A DNA stretch of 64,000 bases from CAVYOD01 sp963770045. GTDB taxonomy: Bacteria; Acidobacteriota; Aminicenantia; Aminicenantales; CAVYOD01. Of this stretch, positions 52,596 through 62,246 are shown in pieces. Below the pieces are notes generated by a model that was not told where the DNA came from, searched no databases, and saw only the letters and a program-made list of their open reading frames with translations. Numbering within the stretch: position 1 is the first letter of the stretch; each line of letters opens with the position of its first letter. Location: the NCBI GenBank assembly GCA_963770045.1, contig CAVYOD010000022.1, positions 124,001-188,000 on the forward strand. Reading direction: 5' to 3'. The position numbers and the translations under genes were made by a program.

Positions 52596-53342
52596 TCACT
52601 TCGGGACCAAAGCGATGATCTCGGCCGCATAGAAGGAAACCTTCCTGCCCTCGACCTCGAGGACAAGGCCGCCGCGCTCGTCCAACCCGGCGTAGACGCC
52701 CCGGATATCCGAATTGGCGGTCCGGACGACGATTGTGGTTCCGGTCGGAACACTGGAATATCGTCCGAAGGTCTCGATGATTTGCCGGCCATCTCCCCGG
52801 CCAAAACGTGCGTACCATCTCCCCAGGGCCTGCCAGAGCCGGGGCAACAAAAAGTCCACGGAGACTTTCCGGCCCGCGATCATCCTCAACGAAACGGCCA
52901 GCTCCTGGATCTCGGGCGGAAAATCCCCGGCCGCGTGATTGATGTTGAGCCCGATCCCCAGGACGACAAAGTTTACCCGTTCACCTGTCAGGCTGCTCTC
53001 GGACAGGATGCCGCCGAGCTTCTTCCCCTGCCAGACGAGGTCGTTCGGCCATTTGAGACCCGGCCTGACGCCGAACGCGGCCTCGACGGCATCTGCGACA
53101 GCGACCCCGGCGAGAAGAGGAATGAGAGCGAGCTCATGGCTTTGGGGACGAAGAATGATCGAAACGTAGAGCCCCTTGCCGGCCGCCGAGTACCAGGCCC
53201 GCCCCTTCGTCCCCCTGCCGGCTGTTTGCTCGGCGCAGAGGACGGCCGCTCCCTCCGGCTCTCCCTTTGCGGCCAGATCCCTGGCCAGGTCGTTCGTTGA
53301 GGAACAACTGGGAAAGCTGTGGATGATGGCTCCGATTTCCAT
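52596..53342 (-). CDS. birA: Biotin-[acetyl-CoA-carboxylase] ligase, catalytic-only form
   Basis: A 248-residue class I biotin protein ligase without the DNA-binding N-terminus of E. coli BirA. The biotin/AMP loop is EQTAGRGTKGRAWYS near residue 38, LKWPNDLVWQGKKLGGIL near residue 95 carries the catalytic Lys, and VVLGIGLNINH is near residue 126. A small C-terminal SH3-like domain (GVYAGLDERGGLVLEV) ends the protein. It attaches biotin to carboxylase carrier proteins. Confidence 0.93.
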   Translation of the reverse strand: MEIGAIIHSFPSCSSTNDLARDLAAKGEPEGAAVLCAEQTAGRGTKGRAWYSAAGKGLYVSIILRPQSHELALIPLLAGVAVADAVEAAFGVRPGLKWPNDLVWQGKKLGGILSESSLTGERVNFVVLGIGLNINHAAGDFPPEIQELAVSLRMIAGRKVSVDFLLPRLWQALGRWYARFGRGDGRQIIETFGRYSSVPTGTTIVVRTANSDIRGVYAGLDERGGLVLEVEGRKVSFYAAEIIALVPK

Positions 53343-53377
53343 GTTGACCCGTGAAAGGAATGTCTTCCCTATATTCT

Positions 53378-56017
53378 TTAAAGGACTGAGAGGATGTGTT
53401 TCAAGTTTTTTTCGATTTTCTCTTTTTTTGCCCTGAACTTGCGGAGCCGTTCCTCGGCCTCTTCAACGACGTCCCGGGGCGCCCGGCTCCTGAAGTCGGC
53501 GTTGCCGAGCCGGGCTTCGGCCCGGCCGATCTCGAACTCGACTTTGGCGAGCTCTTTCTCCAGCCTCACTTTTTCCTGAGCCAAATCCTGCGTCTGCTCA
53601 TACGGAATCCCGATCTCCACCGGACCCACGACGCCGCGGAGAAATCTCATCTGCGCCGGAAAGCTCTCCCCAACCTCAAGCCCGGAGAGATTGGCCAGCG
53701 TCTGAATGTAAACCCCGTGTTTCTCGATCATCGCCCTCGTCTCCGGCGCGCTCGCCCTCAGCCAGAGACCGGTCTTCTCCTTGGGCGGGATCCTGTTTTC
53801 GGCCCTGATCGTCCTCGCCTCGATGACCAGGTCCTGGATCAACTTCATCTCCTCTTCGGCCGCAGCGTCCTTCAGATGCGCCCGGGCCTGCGGAAAAGCG
53901 GCGACCGTCAATGATCCATCCGAAGAAGGGAGGTGCTGCCAGATCTCCTCGGTTATAAAAGGCATGAACGGATGGAGAAGTCGCAGGATCTCGTCCAGAG
54001 TCTCGATGAGCACGGCCTGAGTCGTCCGGCTCTTCTTTTTCAGATAGGGCTTGGCCAGTTCGATATACCAGTCACAAAATTCGTGCCAGACGAAATGGTA
54101 GATCCGGTCGGCGGCCTCATAGAATTTGTACTGCCCCAGCGCGCTCTCCAGGTCTTCGATGACTCCGGTCAGCCGGCTCCGGATCCAGCGGTCGGCCAGG
54201 GTCAGACTTTCCTCCTCGACCGCGAACCCGTCCCCTTCGATGTTCAGCAAAACAAACCTGGAGGCGTTCCAGATCTTGTTGGCGAAGGCCTGGTAGCCGG
54301 CCATTCTCTCTTCTGAAAGGGACAAGTCCATGCCCGGAATGGCCAGCGAAGCCAGAGTGAACCGCAGGGCGTCGGCCCCGTACTTGGCGATCATCTCCAG
54401 TGGATCGATGATGTTCCCTTCGGATTTGCTCATCTTCCGGCGCTTGACGTCCCGGACCAGGCCGTTGATGAAGACATGGCGGAAAGGGATTTTGCCCATG
54501 AACTTGAGGCCCATCATGATCATCCGGGCGACCCAGAAAAAGATGATGTCGAAACCCGTCGCCATGAGGTCGGTCGGATAGAACGTGCTCAGGTCAAGGG
54601 TCTGATCGGGCCAGCCCATGGTCGCGAAGGGCCAGAGGGCGGAGCTGAACCAGGTGTCGAGCACATCCTCATCCTGGACGAGTCGCGCGCTGCCGCATTT
54701 GGAACAGCCTCGCGGCGCCTCCATGGCGACGATCGTCTCCCCGCAGTCCTGGCAGTACCAGGCCGGGATGCGGTGGCCCCACCAAAGCTGGCGGGAGATG
54801 CACCAGTCGTGAATGTTGTACATCCACTCAAAATAGGTCTTGGTCCAGTTGGCGGGGATGAACTCGATTTCGCCCTGCTCGACGACGCGGATGGCTTCCT
54901 TGGCCAGCGGTTGGATCCTGACGAACCACTGCCAGGAAAGGTGAGGTTCGATAATCGTCCGGCAGCGGTAGCAGTGTCCGATGGCGTGTTGATAGTCCTC
55001 CACCTTCACCAGCAGGCCCTGCTGCCGGAGCTTCTCCAACACCTTCGCCCGGGCTTCAAAACGGTCGAGCCCCTGAAAATCGGGTCCGGCGGCTTCGGTC
55101 ATTTTGCCGCGGCCGTCGATGACGATGACCTGTTCGAGCTGGTGGATCTTTCCCAGCTCAAAATCCACCGGGTCGTGGGCCGGCGTGACCTTGACCGCCC
55201 CGGTCCCGAACTCCCGTTCCACGCGCTCATCGGTGATAATCGGAATCAGCCGGTTCTGAAGGGGCAAGACGACCTTTTTCCCACGGAGTTTTTTATATCG
55301 ATCGTCTTCGGGATGAACGGCCACGGCGGTATCGCCCAGCATCGTCTCCGGACGCGTCGTGGCGACAACGATCCCGTCAACGGAATCGGGAAGCGGATAC
55401 TTAATGTAGAAGAGCTTGGACTGAAGGTCCTTGTGCTCGATCTCGATATCGGAAAGCACGGTCCCGCAGTGGGGGCAGCGGTTGACCAAATAATAATCAC
55501 GGTAGATGAGCCCTTCCTGATAAAGGCTCACGAAAACCTGGCGAACCGCTCTGGAAAATCCATCATCCAAGGTAAACCGCTCCCGGGTCCAGTCGAGAGA
55601 CAGGCCGAGTCTCTTGAGCTGGCCGGTGATGATGCCGCCGTACTTCTTCTTCCAGTCCCAGGCGATTTTGAGGAATTCTTCGCGACCGACCCTCTCGCGG
55701 CTGAGTCCCTTTTCGGCCAGGCTCTGCTCGACCACGTTGTGAACGGCGATCGAGGCATGGTCGGTCCCGGGCAGCCACAGGGTATTGTAGCCCTGCATCC
55801 TGCGCCAGCGAGTGACGATATCCGGAAGAGTGAAACACAAGGCATGCCCCACGTGGAGCAGGCCGGTGACGTTCGGAGGAGGAAGGACGAGCGAGAATTT
55901 TTTCTTCGAAGAGGGCGCTTCGGGCGTGAAGAGGCGTTTCTCGATCCAGAATTCGGACCACTTCTCCTCGACCGGCTTCGGGTCGTAGATTTTTTCCAGG
56001 GGATCTCTTTTTTTCAT
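53378..56017 (-). CDS. valS: Valyl-tRNA synthetase
   Basis: An 879-residue class I synthetase. PPNVTGLLHVGHAL near residue 48 is the HIGH motif, the CP1 editing domain lies at ~190-330 (VATTRPETMLGDTAVAVHPED), WCISRQLWWGHRIPAWYC is near residue 396, and RKMSKSEGN near residue 520 is the KMSKS motif. The anticodon domain (~600-750) and a C-terminal coiled coil (~810-879) complete it. The length is normal. It follows the receiver-like gene by 21 bases. Confidence 0.95.
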   Translation of the reverse strand: MKKRDPLEKIYDPKPVEEKWSEFWIEKRLFTPEAPSSKKKFSLVLPPPNVTGLLHVGHALCFTLPDIVTRWRRMQGYNTLWLPGTDHASIAVHNVVEQSLAEKGLSRERVGREEFLKIAWDWKKKYGGIITGQLKRLGLSLDWTRERFTLDDGFSRAVRQVFVSLYQEGLIYRDYYLVNRCPHCGTVLSDIEIEHKDLQSKLFYIKYPLPDSVDGIVVATTRPETMLGDTAVAVHPEDDRYKKLRGKKVVLPLQNRLIPIITDERVEREFGTGAVKVTPAHDPVDFELGKIHQLEQVIVIDGRGKMTEAAGPDFQGLDRFEARAKVLEKLRQQGLLVKVEDYQHAIGHCYRCRTIIEPHLSWQWFVRIQPLAKEAIRVVEQGEIEFIPANWTKTYFEWMYNIHDWCISRQLWWGHRIPAWYCQDCGETIVAMEAPRGCSKCGSARLVQDEDVLDTWFSSALWPFATMGWPDQTLDLSTFYPTDLMATGFDIIFFWVARMIMMGLKFMGKIPFRHVFINGLVRDVKRRKMSKSEGNIIDPLEMIAKYGADALRFTLASLAIPGMDLSLSEERMAGYQAFANKIWNASRFVLLNIEGDGFAVEEESLTLADRWIRSRLTGVIEDLESALGQYKFYEAADRIYHFVWHEFCDWYIELAKPYLKKKSRTTQAVLIETLDEILRLLHPFMPFITEEIWQHLPSSDGSLTVAAFPQARAHLKDAAAEEEMKLIQDLVIEARTIRAENRIPPKEKTGLWLRASAPETRAMIEKHGVYIQTLANLSGLEVGESFPAQMRFLRGVVGPVEIGIPYEQTQDLAQEKVRLEKELAKVEFEIGRAEARLGNADFRSRAPRDVVEEAEERLRKFRAKKEKIEKNLKHILSVL

Positions 56018-56038
56018 TCCGGGACTCTCATCAGCCTT

Positions 56039-56689
56039 CTACTCGATCGTCTTGGAACTCTTGAGCTCCGGGCGGACCCATTCCCTGAGCTCGACCAGGA
56101 CCCGGGCCCTGATCCTCTTCTCGAGTTCCCTCTCGACCTCGAGGACTTCCCGCTTGACGCTCTCCTTGATCTTCCTTTCCATGGCCGCTTCGAGCTCCGG
56201 AGGGAGCAGGGGAGAGTCGGAGCCCGATTTTTCCTCCGGCAAAGCCTCCGGTCCTGCGGAAGGTTCGGCCTGGGAAAGGGCTTCCAGGACCGGAACTTCC
56301 GGAATGGTCACGGGTCCTTTTTTTCGGCTGATCGTCTCTTTCACCGTCCGGACCAGTTTCTCCGAGTCAAATGGTTTCTGGATGACGCCGTCGTGCTCGA
56401 GGCCGGCCAGTTTCTCCGCTTCGACCGTCTCGAAAGCTCCCTTGAGAAACAAAAGGGGGATGTCCCTGAAGTTCTCGTTCGACCGCAGGAAGCGCCCGAT
56501 CTCGTAGCCATCCCTGGTCTCGAGCGAAAAACCGATCAGGGCCAGGTCGGGCTTGATCCGGTCAATGGAATTCAGGACTTCCACCCCGTCCTCAAATGAG
56601 AAGACCTCAAAGTGAGACTCGGCGAAAGCGAGCTGGGCCGCTCTCAGAGCGGAAGGGCTGCTGTCCGCGATGAGCAATTTATAAGCCAT
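56039..56689 (-). CDS. Degenerate receiver-domain protein with coiled-coil tail
   Basis: A 216-residue protein. Residues 1-125 have a CheY-like fold (YKLLIADSSPSALRAAQLAF, PDLALIGFSLETRDGYEIG, GVIQKPFDSEKLVRTV). The phosphoacceptor Asp is replaced by Gly (LIGFSL instead of LLDLxL), and the acidic pair reads DSS. The signalling Lys is kept in QKPF. After a proline-rich linker the tail (165-216) is a charged helix (MERKIKESVKREVLEVEREL). It is probably a pseudo-receiver that signals by binding rather than phosphorylation. It heads the valS-birA-coaX-rnr run, without an obvious link to its neighbours. Confidence 0.8.
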   Translation of the reverse strand: MAYKLLIADSSPSALRAAQLAFAESHFEVFSFEDGVEVLNSIDRIKPDLALIGFSLETRDGYEIGRFLRSNENFRDIPLLFLKGAFETVEAEKLAGLEHDGVIQKPFDSEKLVRTVKETISRKKGPVTIPEVPVLEALSQAEPSAGPEALPEEKSGSDSPLLPPELEAAMERKIKESVKREVLEVERELEKRIRARVLVELREWVRPELKSSKTIE

Positions 56690-56759
56690 TGGGAACCTTC
56701 AAACTCACAGAAAACGTTCCATCTAATTAGCATGTTTCGCCGCCGACTGTCAAATGAAA

Positions 56760-56808
56760 GACGTCCATCTCGTCTGTCGTCGTCTCTCGTCATCTGGTCG
56801 TCTCGTCA
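56760..56808. repeat. TCTCGTC-type array, copy 6 (single arm)
   Basis: About five TCTCGTC-like units occur in tandem on the plus strand; no facing arm is visible. A TGAGCAG-type heptamer repeat (56823-56852) follows. Both lie in the 283-base gap between dnaE and the receiver-like gene. Confidence 0.65.
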
Positions 56809-56853
56809 AATGCGTAATTCTTGTGAGCCCTGAGCAGTGAGCTGTGAGCAGCG

Positions 56854-56895
56854 AAAAAAAAGGGCACAATGCGAATAAATTCGAATAAAACGCCC
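56854..56895 (-). terminator. Terminator of dnaE
   Basis: On the minus strand GGGC (56892-56895) pairs with GCCC (56862-56865) around an A+T-rich arm containing CGAAT/ATTCG, followed by a run of eight or nine T. It lies ~80 bases after the dnaE stop. The stem is short, so confidence is moderate. Confidence 0.4.
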
Positions 56896-56972
56896 TCGCC
56901 CGGGACACTCTTCTGTTTAACGTAATGCCACGCCAGTAGCAGCGAGAGCGACCAGGGGACGAGAGTAGAGTC

Positions 56973-59900
56973 TTAATATTCTATGATGACCGAGTTCTCG
57001 CCGAGGAGACTCTCCAGGCTCTTGGCCAGCTCTTCGGACGGGCTGATGCCGCGGATCTCGATCGACTGGGCCACCAGCCGATAGGCGAGCGGCGTTTCGA
57101 GTTCAAAGAAAACCGGGCACTCGCCGAGGTTGCGCTCCAGAATGGCCTTCAGCTCTTCGATCACCGTTTCTTCGAGACCTGGAAGATAAATCCGCAGAAT
57201 CATCCTCTTAGCCTGCTTCTGGAAAGCTTCGGCGAGCGGCATGATCTGGGACAGGCTGACCCTCCGGCTCTCCCCTTCTCCCATGAACTTCCCCTTGAGC
57301 CAGACCATCTGCCCTTCTCGGAGGTATTCATAATATCTCTTGTAAACTTCGGGAAAGGCGACGACTTCGATCCGGCCGCTCAGATCCTCGAGGGTGAAGG
57401 TGGCCATCTGCTCTTCTCTTTTGGTCTTGAGCGCCTTGAGGACGGCGATGATGCCGGCCAGCCGGATCTCCTTGTCGAAGTCCTTTTCGTCATCGAGCTG
57501 GCTGATGCTGTGGGAGGCGAGCTTCTGCAGGCGCTTGCCGAATTGGGCCAGTGGATGGCCGGTGATGTAAAATCCGAGCGCGTCCTTCTCATAGGAAAGG
57601 AAGAGGGACTCGTCCCACTCCCGCATGTCCCTGACCTCGGCCGGGATCGCAGGCGGGGCCGCCGCGCCCGACCCGAAGAGAAGGTTCTGTTTGGCGGTCT
57701 TCATCTTCTGAAGATCGTGGCCGTATTCGATCATCTTGTCCAGAAGATGGAAGAGCTGCGACCGCCGCCAGCCAAGAGAGTCGAAGGCCCCCGCCTTGAT
57801 CAGGCTCTCCAGGACCTTCCGGTTCGCCACCCTGGGGTCATTCTCGTCAAAGAGGTCGAAGGGTGAGGCGAATTTGCCCCTCTGCTCCCGGCTCTGGATG
57901 AGAGCCCGGGCGGCGCCCTCTCCGACGTTCTTGACCGCCGCCAAGCCGAAGCGGATGCTCCCTTCCTCGACGGCAAAGTTGAAGTCGCTCCGGTTGATGT
58001 CCGGCGGGAGAACACGGATCCCCATCTGCTGTGATTCGTTGACGTATTTGACCAGCTGGGAGGTATCCCCCTTCTCGGCCTCGGAAGTCAGGAGGGCAGC
58101 CATGAAGTGCACCGGGTAGTGGGCTTTCAGATAGGCCGTCTGGTAAGCCAGGTACGCATAAGCGGCGCTGTGAGATTTGTTGAAACCGTATTCGGCGAAA
58201 TGGCGGATTTGCTCGAAGATCTTCTCTGCCTTGCTCGGCGAGAGACCCTTTTTCTTGGCACCCTGGGTGAACTTGTGCTTCTGCTCCTTCATGATGCTGG
58301 CGACTTTCTTGCCCATGGCCTTGCGGAGGAGATCGGCTTCGGCCATCGTGAACCCGGCGAGCTCGCGGGCGATCTTCATGACCTGTTCCTGATAAACGAT
58401 GATCCCCCGGGTCTCCTGAAGGACCGGCTCCAGCTCGGGAAATTCAAACTCCACCCGCTCCGGATGGTTCTTGCGCTTGATGAACTCGTCGGTCATCCCG
58501 CTCTTGAGGGGACCGGGCCGGTAGAGGGCATTGAGGGCGATGAGGTCGCGGAAGGCTTCGGGTCTGAAGTTTCGGAGGAGCTCTTTCATGCCGGGGCTTT
58601 CGAACTGGAAAACCCCGTCGGTGTTTCCCGCCTGGAAAAGCTCGAAGGTCTTGCGGTCGGCGAGGGGGAGGTTCCGCATGTCCACCCGCTCGCCCAGGTC
58701 CTTAGCGACGATCTCGAGCGTATCCTGGATGACGGTCAGGTTCCTCAACCCCAGGAGGTCCATCTTGAGCAACCCCAGGGCTTCGATGTCCTGCATCGGA
58801 AACTGAGTCGTGACCTCGCCCTTGACCGATTGGTAAAGAGGCATGAATTCGACCAGCGGACGGGGTGTGATGACGATCCCGGCGGCGTGGATGGAGGGAT
58901 GCCGGACCTGTCCCTCGAGCCTCTGGGCGATCGAGAGCAGGTTGGCGATCTTGTCGTTCTTTTCCCTCATCTCGCGGAGCTGTGGAATATCCTTCAAGGC
59001 TTTTTCGATCGAAGCATCGGGGCCGAGCGGGATCATCTTGGCGATGCGGTCCACTTCGGGAAGGGGCACCTCCAGCACCCGGCCGACATCCCGGATGGCG
59101 CCCCGGGCGGCCATCGTCCCGAAGGTGATGATCTGGCAGACGTTCTCACGCCCGTATTTTTCCACCACATAGTCCAGGACTTCTTCGCGCCGCCTCCCGC
59201 AGAAATCGATGTCGATGTCCGGCAGGCTGATTCTCTCCGGGTTCAGGAATCTCTCGAAGAGGAGGTCGTATTCGATCGGGTCGATCTCGGTGATCTCGAG
59301 GCTGTAGGCGAGCAGGCTCCCGGCGGCCGACCCCCGGCCCGGACCCACCGGGATGTTCTTTTCTTTGGCTTTCTGGATGAGGTCCCAGACGATCAGGAAG
59401 TAGCCTTCAAACCCCATCTTCTTGATGAGCTGGCGCTCGTTCTCGAACCGGTCTTCATATTCCTCGACCGGCCGGCAGGGCTCGCCCCGCTCCCGGCGCA
59501 GGGACAGGGCCTCCAGCCTCTTCTCGAATCCTTCCCTAGTCACTCGATCAAAATACTCGGATAGGGTCGACCCGCCGGGCGGTTTGAACTGAGGAAGGGA
59601 ATAGCCGGAGGAGGGAAAGTCGAACTCGCACTGGGCGGCGATGCGGATCGTGTTCTGGACGGCCTCGGGCACGTCCTTGAACAGCTCGGCCATCTCCGAG
59701 CTCGACTTAAAATAGAACTCGTCCGTGCCGAAGCGGATTCGGTCCTGGTCGCTCAATTTCTTGTTGGTCTGAACACAGAGCAGGACGTCATGGCTCTCCG
59801 CGTCATCCTTGCGGAGGAAGTGGACATCGTTGGTGGCCACGAGCGGCAGGTCGTGCCCGCGGGCGAGCTTGACCAAAAGGGGGTTGACCCTTTTTTGCGG

Positions 59901-60452
59901 CTCCAGGCCATGGTCCTGGAGCTCGAGGTAGAAATCTCCCTTGGCAAAAAGGGAGGCATAGCTCAGAGCGGTTTTTTCGGCCTCTTCGGTCAGGCCTTTG
60001 CCCAGGAGGTAGCTGACCTCTCCCTTGAGGCAGCTGGATAGCCCGATCAGGCCTTGGCTGTGCTGGGCCAGGAGTTCCTTGTCGATCCGGGGGCGATAAT
60101 AGAAACCCTCCAGGTAGCTCTGGGTGATGAGCTGGCAGAGATTCCGGTAGCCCTTTTCATTCTTGACCAGCAGGATGAGGTGGTAATGGCGGGTCTCGGA
60201 CTGGTCGTCCGCTCTTTTATCGAACCGGCTCTTGGGCGCGACATAGACCTCGCAACCGAGGATGGGCTTGACATCCCTCGCCTTGGCTTGTTTGAAGAAA
60301 GTGACGGCCCCGAACATGTTGCCGTGGTCGGTGAGCGCGACGGCCGGCATGTTGTTCTTGTAGGCGGCCTCGACCAAGTCCGAGATCCGCAGCCCGCCGT
60401 CCAGAATGCTGTATTCGGAGTGATTATGGAGATGAATAAACGAATGTTCCAT
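56973..60452 (-). CDS. dnaE: DNA polymerase III alpha subunit
   Basis: A 1159-residue replicative polymerase. The PHP domain starts FIHLHNHSEYSILDGG and has LTDHGNMFGAV near residue 40. The catalytic palm includes VGPGRGSAAGSLLAYSLEI near residue 369 and LPDIDIDFCGRRREEV near residue 412. A helix-hairpin-helix region near 820-900, an OB domain (~1000) and a C-terminal domain complete it. The length and order match DnaE1. It synthesises the chromosome's leading and lagging strands with beta clamp. A short heptamer repeat separates it from guaA. Confidence 0.96.
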   Translation of the reverse strand: MEHSFIHLHNHSEYSILDGGLRISDLVEAAYKNNMPAVALTDHGNMFGAVTFFKQAKARDVKPILGCEVYVAPKSRFDKRADDQSETRHYHLILLVKNEKGYRNLCQLITQSYLEGFYYRPRIDKELLAQHSQGLIGLSSCLKGEVSYLLGKGLTEEAEKTALSYASLFAKGDFYLELQDHGLEPQKRVNPLLVKLARGHDLPLVATNDVHFLRKDDAESHDVLLCVQTNKKLSDQDRIRFGTDEFYFKSSSEMAELFKDVPEAVQNTIRIAAQCEFDFPSSGYSLPQFKPPGGSTLSEYFDRVTREGFEKRLEALSLRRERGEPCRPVEEYEDRFENERQLIKKMGFEGYFLIVWDLIQKAKEKNIPVGPGRGSAAGSLLAYSLEITEIDPIEYDLLFERFLNPERISLPDIDIDFCGRRREEVLDYVVEKYGRENVCQIITFGTMAARGAIRDVGRVLEVPLPEVDRIAKMIPLGPDASIEKALKDIPQLREMREKNDKIANLLSIAQRLEGQVRHPSIHAAGIVITPRPLVEFMPLYQSVKGEVTTQFPMQDIEALGLLKMDLLGLRNLTVIQDTLEIVAKDLGERVDMRNLPLADRKTFELFQAGNTDGVFQFESPGMKELLRNFRPEAFRDLIALNALYRPGPLKSGMTDEFIKRKNHPERVEFEFPELEPVLQETRGIIVYQEQVMKIARELAGFTMAEADLLRKAMGKKVASIMKEQKHKFTQGAKKKGLSPSKAEKIFEQIRHFAEYGFNKSHSAAYAYLAYQTAYLKAHYPVHFMAALLTSEAEKGDTSQLVKYVNESQQMGIRVLPPDINRSDFNFAVEEGSIRFGLAAVKNVGEGAARALIQSREQRGKFASPFDLFDENDPRVANRKVLESLIKAGAFDSLGWRRSQLFHLLDKMIEYGHDLQKMKTAKQNLLFGSGAAAPPAIPAEVRDMREWDESLFLSYEKDALGFYITGHPLAQFGKRLQKLASHSISQLDDEKDFDKEIRLAGIIAVLKALKTKREEQMATFTLEDLSGRIEVVAFPEVYKRYYEYLREGQMVWLKGKFMGEGESRRVSLSQIMPLAEAFQKQAKRMILRIYLPGLEETVIEELKAILERNLGECPVFFELETPLAYRLVAQSIEIRGISPSEELAKSLESLLGENSVIIEY

Positions 60453-60490
60453 TTTCCTGCTCAGTGCTCACTGCTCCCTGCTCACTTGTC

Positions 60491-62023
60491 TTATTCCCAT
60501 TCGATCGTCCCGGGAGGTTTGGAGGTGATGTCGTAGGCGACACGATTAACGCCCTGGACCTCGTTGACGATCCGGGTGGAAATCTTGGCCAGCAAATCCG
60601 GGTCCGCCGGGAACCAGTTGGCCGTCATCCCGTCGGTGCTCTGGACAAGCCTGATCACGACCACGGATTGATAGGTCCGCTGGTCCCCCATGACGCCCAC
60701 CGATTTGACGGGGAGCAGAACGGCGAAGGCCTGCCAGAGCTTGTGATAGAGTCGGGCCCGCCTGACTTCCTGGATGACGATCTCGTCGGCATCGCGCAAG
60801 ATCCTCAGTCTCTCCCCGGTCACCTCCCCGACGATCCGGACGGCCAGCCCCGGACCGGGGAACGGATGCTGGAACACGAAATCTTTCTCCAGGCCCAAGC
60901 GAAGGGCCAGGGCGCGGACTTCATCTTTGAATAGCTCTCTCAGGGGTTCGACCAGCTTGAACCTGAGCGAGTCCGGCAGCCCTCCGACATTATGATGAGA
61001 CTTGATCCGGGAGGATGGGCCCTTGACCGGGTTGCTTTCTATGACATCTGGATAGATCGTTCCCTGGGCCAGGAAATCCACCCGGCCGATCTTCCTGGCC
61101 TCGTTTTCAAAGATGTCGATGAACAAACCGCCGATCGTCTTTCGTTTCTCTTCCGGGGAGACGATCCGGCGGAGTTTTTCGATAAACAGCGATGAGGCGT
61201 CGACCCCCTTGATCCTGAGGGCCAGCTTGTCCCGGAATTTTTTCATCAGCCCTTCATACTGGCCCTTCCGCAACAGCCCGTTATCGACAAAAATACAGGT
61301 CAGGCTCCGGCCCACGGCCCGCTGCACGAGGAGCGAGGTGACCAGAGAGTCCACCCCGCCGCTCAGCCCACAGATAACCTTTTTGCGGCCCACCAGTTGA
61401 CGGATCTCGTCGACCTTTCGCTCGATGAAAGAACTCATCGTCCAATCGGGCCGGAGACCGGCCTGTTTGAACAGAAAATTCGCCAGGATTTTTTTGCCCT
61501 GGTCCGTGTGGATGACCTCCGGATGGAACTGGACGCCAAAGAACTTCCGGTCTCGGTTCTCCACGACGGCGGCCCCCGTGTTCGTGGTTTTTCCGCTCAC
61601 CACGAACCCGGGCGGAATATTTTCCGGCCTGTCTCCGTGGCTCATCCAGACCTGGCCCCTGTCCTTGAGTCCGCAGAGCAGCCCGCGCTTGTCCAAGACT
61701 TGGAGTGAGGCAAAACCGTATTCCCGCTTTGAAGAGGGCGCGACTCTTCCGCCCAGGAGATGGGTCATCAGCTGGAGGCCGTAGCAGATCCCGAGAACCG
61801 GCACTCCGAGCTCGAAGATCCTCGGCGAGGGAAGCGGGGCCCCTTGCTCATAGACGCTCTGCGGCCCGCCGGAGAGGACGAGCGCCTGGGCGTTCTCTTT
61901 TTCCAACTCCTCGACCGGCGTCGAAAAGGGAAGGATCTCCGAATAGACCCCTAACTCCCTGATTTTTCTTGCGATTAGCTGCGTGTACTGCGAGCCGAAG
62001 TCGAGGACGATGACCTTGTTCAT
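60491..62023 (-). CDS. guaA: GMP synthase (glutamine-hydrolysing)
   Basis: A 510-residue two-domain enzyme. The class I glutaminase (1-190) has VLGICYGLQLMTHLL with the catalytic Cys near residue 79 and FFGVQFHPEVIHT near residue 162. The ATP pyrophosphatase has KVICGLSGGVDSLVTSLLV near residue 215, and the dimerisation domain ends with KPPGTIEWE. It converts XMP to GMP. It is divergent from apgM, with a TCTCGTC element between them. Confidence 0.96.
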   Translation of the reverse strand: MNKVIVLDFGSQYTQLIARKIRELGVYSEILPFSTPVEELEKENAQALVLSGGPQSVYEQGAPLPSPRIFELGVPVLGICYGLQLMTHLLGGRVAPSSKREYGFASLQVLDKRGLLCGLKDRGQVWMSHGDRPENIPPGFVVSGKTTNTGAAVVENRDRKFFGVQFHPEVIHTDQGKKILANFLFKQAGLRPDWTMSSFIERKVDEIRQLVGRKKVICGLSGGVDSLVTSLLVQRAVGRSLTCIFVDNGLLRKGQYEGLMKKFRDKLALRIKGVDASSLFIEKLRRIVSPEEKRKTIGGLFIDIFENEARKIGRVDFLAQGTIYPDVIESNPVKGPSSRIKSHHNVGGLPDSLRFKLVEPLRELFKDEVRALALRLGLEKDFVFQHPFPGPGLAVRIVGEVTGERLRILRDADEIVIQEVRRARLYHKLWQAFAVLLPVKSVGVMGDQRTYQSVVVIRLVQSTDGMTANWFPADPDLLAKISTRIVNEVQGVNRVAYDITSKPPGTIEWE

Positions 62024-62074
62024 GTTCCGATTTTAGCAGACGAATCTGAGGCTGTAAACAAAAACGTTCCCAAA

Positions 62075-62199
62075 TCGTCTCTCTCGTCTGTCTGGTCATC
62101 TCGTCCGTCTCGTGCGGCAAAGCAACGAGAAAAAAATAATAAGAAATGGCTTTGTTTTGACTTTAGCGAGATAGACGGGCGACGAGATGACGAGACGGA
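62075..62199. repeat. TCTCGTC-type inverted array, copy 7
   Basis: Left arm 62075-62113 with four to five TCTCGTC-like units faces right arm 62166-62199 (GCGAGATAGACGGGCGACG). The centre is an A-rich 50-base stretch that resembles the centre of copy 1. It lies between divergent guaA and apgM and ends 9 bases before the apgM -35 box. Confidence 0.8.
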
Positions 62200-62207
62200 C
62201 CTCTTCA

Positions 62208-62237
62208 TTGACTGAATCGCCCGATTTCTCTTATATT
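62208..62237 (+). promoter_or_regulatory. Promoter of apgM
   Basis: TTGACT (62208-62213) and TATATT (62232-62237) are 18 bases apart. The start of transcription would be near 62244, only ~3 bases before the ATG at 62247, and no ribosome site is present, suggesting a leaderless mRNA. Confidence 0.6.
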
Positions 62238-62246
62238 AAATTCGTC

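Noticed and set aside
54476..56599. 707-residue open frame on the plus strand
   Set aside because: It lies opposite valS and the receiver-like gene. Long antisense frames are common in G+C-rich DNA, and it has no family motif.
58107..59564. 485-residue open frame on the plus strand
   Set aside because: Antisense to dnaE; dnaE carries all expected motifs without interruption.
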